Shown piece by piece: positions 60,261-64,000 of a stretch of DNA of 64,000 nucleotides; position 1 is the stretch's first letter; the number at the start of each line of letters is the position of its first letter. Source of the stretch: Brachybacterium huguangmaarense (GTDB lineage Bacteria; Actinomycetota; Actinomycetes; Actinomycetales; Dermabacteraceae); NCBI RefSeq assembly GCF_025725725.1, contig NZ_CP107020.1, forward strand, positions 186,001 to 250,000, given 5' to 3'. The notes under the pieces were generated by a model, which worked only from the letters and a program-made list of their open reading frames with translations, was not told where the DNA came from and searched no databases. A program made the translations under genes and the position numbers.

Positions 60261-61834
60261 CGGGCGGGCTCCTCGGTGCGGTCGGCGGCGCGGGGCGAGG
60301 TTCTCGGGGCCTCGGAGGCGGCGCCGACCGGGTGCAGCTCGGCCTCGCGCGCGGCCGCCTCGGCGCCGCCCCGCTTGAGCTCGAGCACGCTCTTGCCCAG
60401 GAGCGACGGATCGGGCAGCCGCACCGGGTAGGTGCCGGTGAAGCAGGCGGTGCACAGGTGCTCCGGCTCCTGGCGGGTCGCGGCGATCATGCCGTCCTCG
60501 GAGATGAAGCCGAGGGAGTCCGCCCCGATCGAGCGGGCGATCTCGTCGGCGTCGAGGCCGTTGGCGATCAGCTCGGCGCGGCTCGCGAAGTCGATCCCGT
60601 AGTAGCAGGGCCAGCGGACGGGCGGCGAGGAGATCCGCACGTGGACCTCGGCCGCGCCGGCCTCGCGCAGCATGCGCACGACGGCGCGCTGGGTGTTGCC
60701 GCGCACGATCGAGTCGTCGATGACGACGAGGCGCTTGCCCGCGATGACCTCGCGCAGAGGGTTGAGCTTGAGCCGGATCCCGAGCTGGCGGATGGTCTGG
60801 CTGGGCTGGATGAAGGTGCGCCCGACGTAGGCGTTCTTGACCATGCCCTGGCCGTACGGGATGCCGGACTCCTGGGCGTAGCCGATCGCGGCCGGGGTGC
60901 CCGACTCCGGCGTCGGGATCACGAGGTCCGCCTCGACGGCGTGCTCGCGGGCGAGCTGGCGGCCCATCTCGATGCGCGACTCGTTGACGCTGCGCCCCGC
61001 GATGCGGGTGTCGGGGCGGGCGAGGTAGACGTACTCGAACACGCAGCCCTTGGGCTGGGGCTCGATCACCTGCTCGCTGCGCAGGCCCTGCTCGTCGATC
61101 GTGATCATCTCGCCGGGCGCGATCTCGCGCACGAAGCTCGCGCCGCAGATGTCCAGGGCGGCGGTCTCGGACGCCACGACCCAGCCGCGCTCGAGGCGCC
61201 CGAGCACGAGAGGCCGGATGCCCTGGGGGTCCCGCGCGGCGTAGAGCGACGTCTCGTCCATGAGCACGAAGCAGTAGGCGCCGCGCAGGTGGGGCATGAG
61301 GTCGCGCAGCGAGTCCGAGAGCTCGCCGGGCGTGTTGAGCAGCGCGGTCACGAGCGCGGTGTCGGTCGTGTTGCCGCGCGCGATCTCGCCCGCGCGGCGG
61401 GCGGTGCCCCCCGTGCGCTCGGCGAGAAGGTCGACGAGCTCGTGGGTGTTGACGAGGTTGCCGTTGTGGGCGAGGGCGACGGTGCCGTCGCGACGCGGCC
61501 CCAGGGTCGGCTGGGCGTTGGACCAGACGGAGCCGCCGGTCGTCGAGTAGCGGGCGTGCCCGATCGCGATGTGCCCCGTCAGGGAGTTGAGGGCGGCCTC
61601 GTCGAACACCTGGGAGACCAGTCCCATGTCCTTGTAGACGAGGATCTGCGAGCCGTTGGAGGCGGCGATGCCGGCCGACTCCTGCCCACGGTGCTGCAGC
61701 GCGTACAGCCCGTAATAGGTGAGCTTGGCGACCTCCTCGCCGGGGGCGAAGACGCCGAAGACGCCGCAGGAGTCCTGCGGCCCCTTCTCACCGGGGAGGA
61801 GGTCATGAGTCAGGAGTCCGTCGCCTCGTGCCAC
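60257..61834 (-). CDS. purF: Amidophosphoribosyltransferase
   Basis: PurF commits PRPP to purine synthesis by moving the amide N of glutamine. From the GTG at 61834 the product is 525 residues, starting VARGDGLLTHDLLPGEKGPQ, with the glutaminase Cys in DSCGVFGVFAPG exposed after removal of a short leader. The PRPP loop is VIDDSIVRGNTQRAVVRML and the glutaminase core is ALQHRGQESAGIAASNGSQI. An upstream ATG (61870) would add residues that precede the conserved MARGDG-type start. It is the gene before purM in the operon. Confidence 0.95.
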   Translation of the reverse strand: MARGDGLLTHDLLPGEKGPQDSCGVFGVFAPGEEVAKLTYYGLYALQHRGQESAGIAASNGSQILVYKDMGLVSQVFDEAALNSLTGHIAIGHARYSTTGGSVWSNAQPTLGPRRDGTVALAHNGNLVNTHELVDLLAERTGGTARRAGEIARGNTTDTALVTALLNTPGELSDSLRDLMPHLRGAYCFVLMDETSLYAARDPQGIRPLVLGRLERGWVVASETAALDICGASFVREIAPGEMITIDEQGLRSEQVIEPQPKGCVFEYVYLARPDTRIAGRSVNESRIEMGRQLAREHAVEADLVIPTPESGTPAAIGYAQESGIPYGQGMVKNAYVGRTFIQPSQTIRQLGIRLKLNPLREVIAGKRLVVIDDSIVRGNTQRAVVRMLREAGAAEVHVRISSPPVRWPCYYGIDFASRAELIANGLDADEIARSIGADSLGFISEDGMIAATRQEPEHLCTACFTGTYPVRLPDPSLLGKSVLELKRGGAEAAAREAELHPVGAASEAPRTSPRAADRTEEPAR

Positions 61835-61841
61835 GACCCCA

Positions 61842-62222
61842 TCATCCCACAGGGGGCTCGCCGGGCCCATGTGCCGTCCGTCGCCGTCGGCGTTCGAGCA
61901 CCGCGTCGACGACGGCCGCGACGAGCGCGAGGGGGAACCCGATCAGGAGCGCGGCGGTCACGCCGAAGTAGAGCATGCCCGTGAGGGTCCGGACGTCGAC
62001 CACCCAGGCCACGACCATGCCGGCGAGGAAGGGGATCACGAGGACGAGGGCCACCCAGAACCCCAGGGCGGGCACGCGGCGGCGGCGCACCAGGAGCACC
62101 TGGCCATCCTCGGGGCGGGGCTCCCCGGACGCGTCGGGCTCGCGATCGTCGGGCGCGTCGGGCTCGCGGTCCTCGGGCGCGTCGGGCTCGGCGGGGCTGT
62201 CGAGGGGGCGGGGGTCGGTCAC
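61842..62222 (-). CDS. Small membrane protein with acidic repeat head (unknown)
   Basis: A 126-residue protein from GTG 62222, which overlaps the cutC stop (62219-62222). The head holds the near-repeat REPDAPEDREPDAPDDREPD; two helices follow (ALGFWVALVLVIPFLAGMVVA and GMLYFGVTAALLIGFPLALVA), then a basic tail. It is 7 bp from purF. No family is recognised. Confidence 0.6.
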   Translation of the reverse strand: MTDPRPLDSPAEPDAPEDREPDAPDDREPDASGEPRPEDGQVLLVRRRRVPALGFWVALVLVIPFLAGMVVAWVVDVRTLTGMLYFGVTAALLIGFPLALVAAVVDAVLERRRRRTAHGPGEPPVG

Positions 62223-63022
62223 AGTGCTCCTGCGGCGTCGACGGCGGCCGTGCAGACCGCCGGATCGGTGAGGGTGTCGGGGTTCTCGTCCGCGGGGCCC
62301 GAGGGCAGGCGCCCGGACAGGTGGATGTCGGCGACGCCGGTCGCGCGGACGAGAGGGGCGATGTCGGCGGGGCGGATGCCGCCGCCCGCGCACACGTCGA
62401 CGAGGCCGTCGGCGGCCTCGACCATCGCGGCGATGTCGGCGGTCCCGTCGATCGCGCGGACCGCGCCGCCCGAGGTGAGGGCCCGGTGGAAGCCGAGCGG
62501 GACGAGGGCCTCGACGGCCGCGACGCGGGCCGCCGCGTCGGGCAGGGCGTCGAGCGCCCGATGGCATGTCAGCTGCACCGAGCGCACGGCGCGGGAGGCG
62601 GCGTGGAGGGCGGCGTCGCGGAGGGCCTCGAGGGCTGCCAGGTCGAGCGCCCAGGTGCCGTGCTCGTCGCGCGCGAGGGCGCCGAGGACGACGCCCGCGG
62701 CGCCGGCCTCGACCGCCGCGGCCGCCTGGGCGGCCATCTGCTCGACCTGCTCGGCCGTGCAGGAGAACTGCTCGGGGTGCTCGTGGACCTGCGCCGTGCC
62801 GCCGGGCGGCCGGATCAGCACGTGCACCTCGAAGGAGGCGACGGCGTCGCGCGACGCGACGAGGGCGGCGGCGCGTGCGACGCAGAGGCGCACGAGCTCC
62901 GGGGGCGGGGTGGTCCCGCCCGAGGCCAGGTCGGTGCACAGCTCGACCCGGGAGGCCCCGGCGTGGGCGGCGACGACGAGCCCCGCCTCATCCTCGACGG
63001 CGATCTCGACCGCGACGCTCAT
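62219..63022 (-). CDS. cutC: CutC-family protein (copper homeostasis family)
   Basis: A 267-residue TIM-barrel protein of the CutC family: GASRVELCTDLASGGTTPPP near residue 23, FEVHVLIRPPGG, GAAGVVLGALARDEHGTW, TCHRALDALPD and the closing GGGIRPADIAPLV ... DIHLSGR. The family was named for copper tolerance in E. coli, though direct copper transport is not proven. It overlaps both neighbours by 4 bases, within an operon whose other members are purine genes. Confidence 0.88.
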   Translation of the reverse strand: MSVAVEIAVEDEAGLVVAAHAGASRVELCTDLASGGTTPPPELVRLCVARAAALVASRDAVASFEVHVLIRPPGGTAQVHEHPEQFSCTAEQVEQMAAQAAAAVEAGAAGVVLGALARDEHGTWALDLAALEALRDAALHAASRAVRSVQLTCHRALDALPDAAARVAAVEALVPLGFHRALTSGGAVRAIDGTADIAAMVEAADGLVDVCAGGGIRPADIAPLVRATGVADIHLSGRLPSGPADENPDTLTDPAVCTAAVDAAGAL

Positions 63023-63426
63023 GCGCGCTCCCCCGTCTCGAGGTCGCGCACGTCGCGACGCGGGCCGGGCAGGGGCAGCATCTCGGTGAGGTCGCTGCGC
63101 TCCCCGCTCGCGCTGATGCGGCCCGCGGCACGGGCCGCGGACCAGGTCAGGCTCCCGGTGACGAGCTCGAGCCAGGTCGCGGCGTCGGTCTCGACCACGG
63201 CGGGAGGGGTGCCGCGGTGGTGGTGCATGCCCGCGACCGCCTGCACGGCCCCGTACGGGGGCACGCGCAGCTCGACGCTCCCGCCGGGGAACTCCTCGGC
63301 GAACAGCTCGAGCGTGTGGCGCACGGCGGGACCGAGCACGGCCCGTCGGGCGGCCGCGGGCTCGGCGGCCCAGGCGCGCAGGGCCGCGCGGCCCTCCTCC
63401 GGATCGGTGCGACGGCGGATCACCAC
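63019..63426 (-). CDS. Sterol-carrier-protein-like (SCP2-fold) protein
   Basis: A 135-residue protein with an SCP2-like layout: helix (EEGRAALRAWAAEPAA), RHTLELFAEEFPGGSVELRV, VVETDAATWLELVTGSLTWS and a final GRISASGERSDLTEMLPL (the S-G-x-R-S-D motif). Such proteins are coded next to purF in other Actinobacteria. The start is GTG 63426, two bases from the purA stop; the following GTG is the alternative. Ligand unknown. Confidence 0.75.
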   Translation of the reverse strand: MVIRRRTDPEEGRAALRAWAAEPAAARRAVLGPAVRHTLELFAEEFPGGSVELRVPPYGAVQAVAGMHHHRGTPPAVVETDAATWLELVTGSLTWSAARAAGRISASGERSDLTEMLPLPGPRRDVRDLETGERA

Positions 63427-63427
63427 G

Positions 63428-64000
63428 TCAGCGGATCTCCCGGGCGCCGTGGGGCAGCAGGTCGTGCACCGCGATCGTGTCCTCGCGGTCCGGGCCCACC
63501 CCGATCGCGCTGATCCGGCAGCCCGCGAGCTCCTCGAGGCGCTCGACGTAGGCGCGGGCGTTCGCGGGCAGGTCCTCGACCGTGCGGCACGCCGAGAGGT
63601 CCTCGGTCCACCCGGGCAGCGTCTCGTAGACGGGCACGGCGTGGTGGAACTCGGTCTGCGTCATGGGCATCTCGTGGTGCAGCACGCCGTCGACGTCGTA
63701 GGCCACGCAGATCGGCACCTCCTCGATGCCGGTGAGCACGTCGAGCTTGGTCAGCACGATGTCGGTGAAGCCGTTGATGCGCTGGGCATGACGGATCATG
63801 AGCGCGTCGTACCAGCCGCAGCGGCGGGGACGACCGGTGTTGACGCCCACCTCGCCGCCCGTCGTCTGGAGGTACTCGCCCCACGTGTCCTCGAGCTCGG
63901 TCGGGAAGGGGCCCGCGCCCACGCGCGTCGTGTACGCCTTGACGATGCCGATCACGCGGTCGATCCGGGTGGGCCCCACGCCGCTTCCCGTGCACGCGCC
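63428..64000 (-). CDS. purA: Adenylosuccinate synthetase, C-terminal part (cut by window edge)
   Basis: The frame is open from base 64000 down to the stop at 63428, giving 190 residues. It begins [20 protein letters not shown] and contains [32 protein letters not shown], and [20 protein letters not shown], all diagnostic of PurA, which joins IMP and aspartate with GTP. The start and the GTP-binding P-loop lie outside the window. Confidence 0.95.
   Translation of the reverse strand, partial: GACTGSGVGPTRIDRVIGIVKAYTTRVGAGPFPTELEDTWGEYLQTTGGEVGVNTGRPRRCGWYDALMIRHAQRINGFTDIVLTKLDVLTGIEEVPICVAYDVDGVLHHEMPMTQTEFHHAVPVYETLPGWTEDLSACRTVEDLPANARAYVERLEELAGCRISAIGVGPDREDTIAVHDLLPHGAREIR

Noticed and set aside
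58375-61834. DUF3073 near purM and purF as an unusual cluster
   Set aside because: DUF3073 beside purM is standard actinobacterial synteny (Rv0808-Rv0810c).

Overview
The window is about 73% GC, uses many GTG starts, and packs its genes into runs with 4-base ATGA/GTGA overlaps. Gene content is that of a high-GC Gram-positive actinobacterium: menaquinone rather than ubiquinone synthesis, a System II cytochrome c operon, DUF3073, a BldC-like regulator, bS22, an IdeR-type regulator and 13E12-type HNH proteins. I infer a member of Micrococcales, possibly Dermabacteraceae such as Brachybacterium; the genus is a guess.

Layout. 1-8.3 kb: edge of a Pro/Gly-rich PYGQP-repeat protein, then menaquinone genes (menD and menC on -, menB, menE and menA on +) with a GNAT protein and two small membrane proteins. 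8.7-14.1 kb: a minus-strand operon for cytochrome c maturation (histidine phosphatase, TlpA/ResA, CcdA, ResB, CcsB). 13.6-15.6 kb: MarR regulator divergent from YceI, a glutaredoxin-like gene behind an 8-bp tandem repeat, and bS22. 15.7-24.2 kb: two coupled dynamin-like GTPases, a histone-deacetylase-fold protein, and a K+ uptake pair (KtrB, KtrA) coupled to a double acyltransferase-like protein. 24.2-26.5 kb: a DUF222-HNH protein and a nonapeptide-repeat small protein. 26.5-36 kb: ProC, a NUDIX protein, a 1,562-residue helicase-nuclease-like protein with broken motifs, a DeoR regulator, CopC, a nitrilase-family amidase and a MobA-like protein. 36-37.7 kb: tRNA-Arg(CCT), a low-GC patch, and a peptide/metal ABC ATPase pair with one member truncated. 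37.8-43.7 kb: NlpC/P60 hydrolase, IdeR, CPBP protease and SucCD. 43.9-47.7 kb: small membrane proteins and a membrane-cupredoxin-NirK fusion. 47.8-52 kb: a second DUF222-HNH protein, a complete ISL3-type insertion sequence with 8-bp target duplication, and hairpin repeats. 52-58 kb: PcrA helicase, membrane proteins, an alpha/beta hydrolase and a BldC-like regulator. 58.4-64 kb: DUF3073, then the purine genes purM, purF and purA with CutC and a sterol-carrier-like protein.

The most unusual structure is a pair of intergenic hairpins 43 kb apart (8592-8648 and 51697-51753). Each has a perfect 26-bp stem and a 5-base loop. They differ at five stem positions, and every difference is compensated on the other arm. 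A decayed half copy lies upstream of each, and the insertion sequence has landed between the half copy and the hairpin of the second site. Other points for a second look are the degenerate helicase-nuclease, the nonapeptide-repeat protein, the 8-bp repeat tract, the truncated ABC system beside the tRNA, and the NirK fusion.
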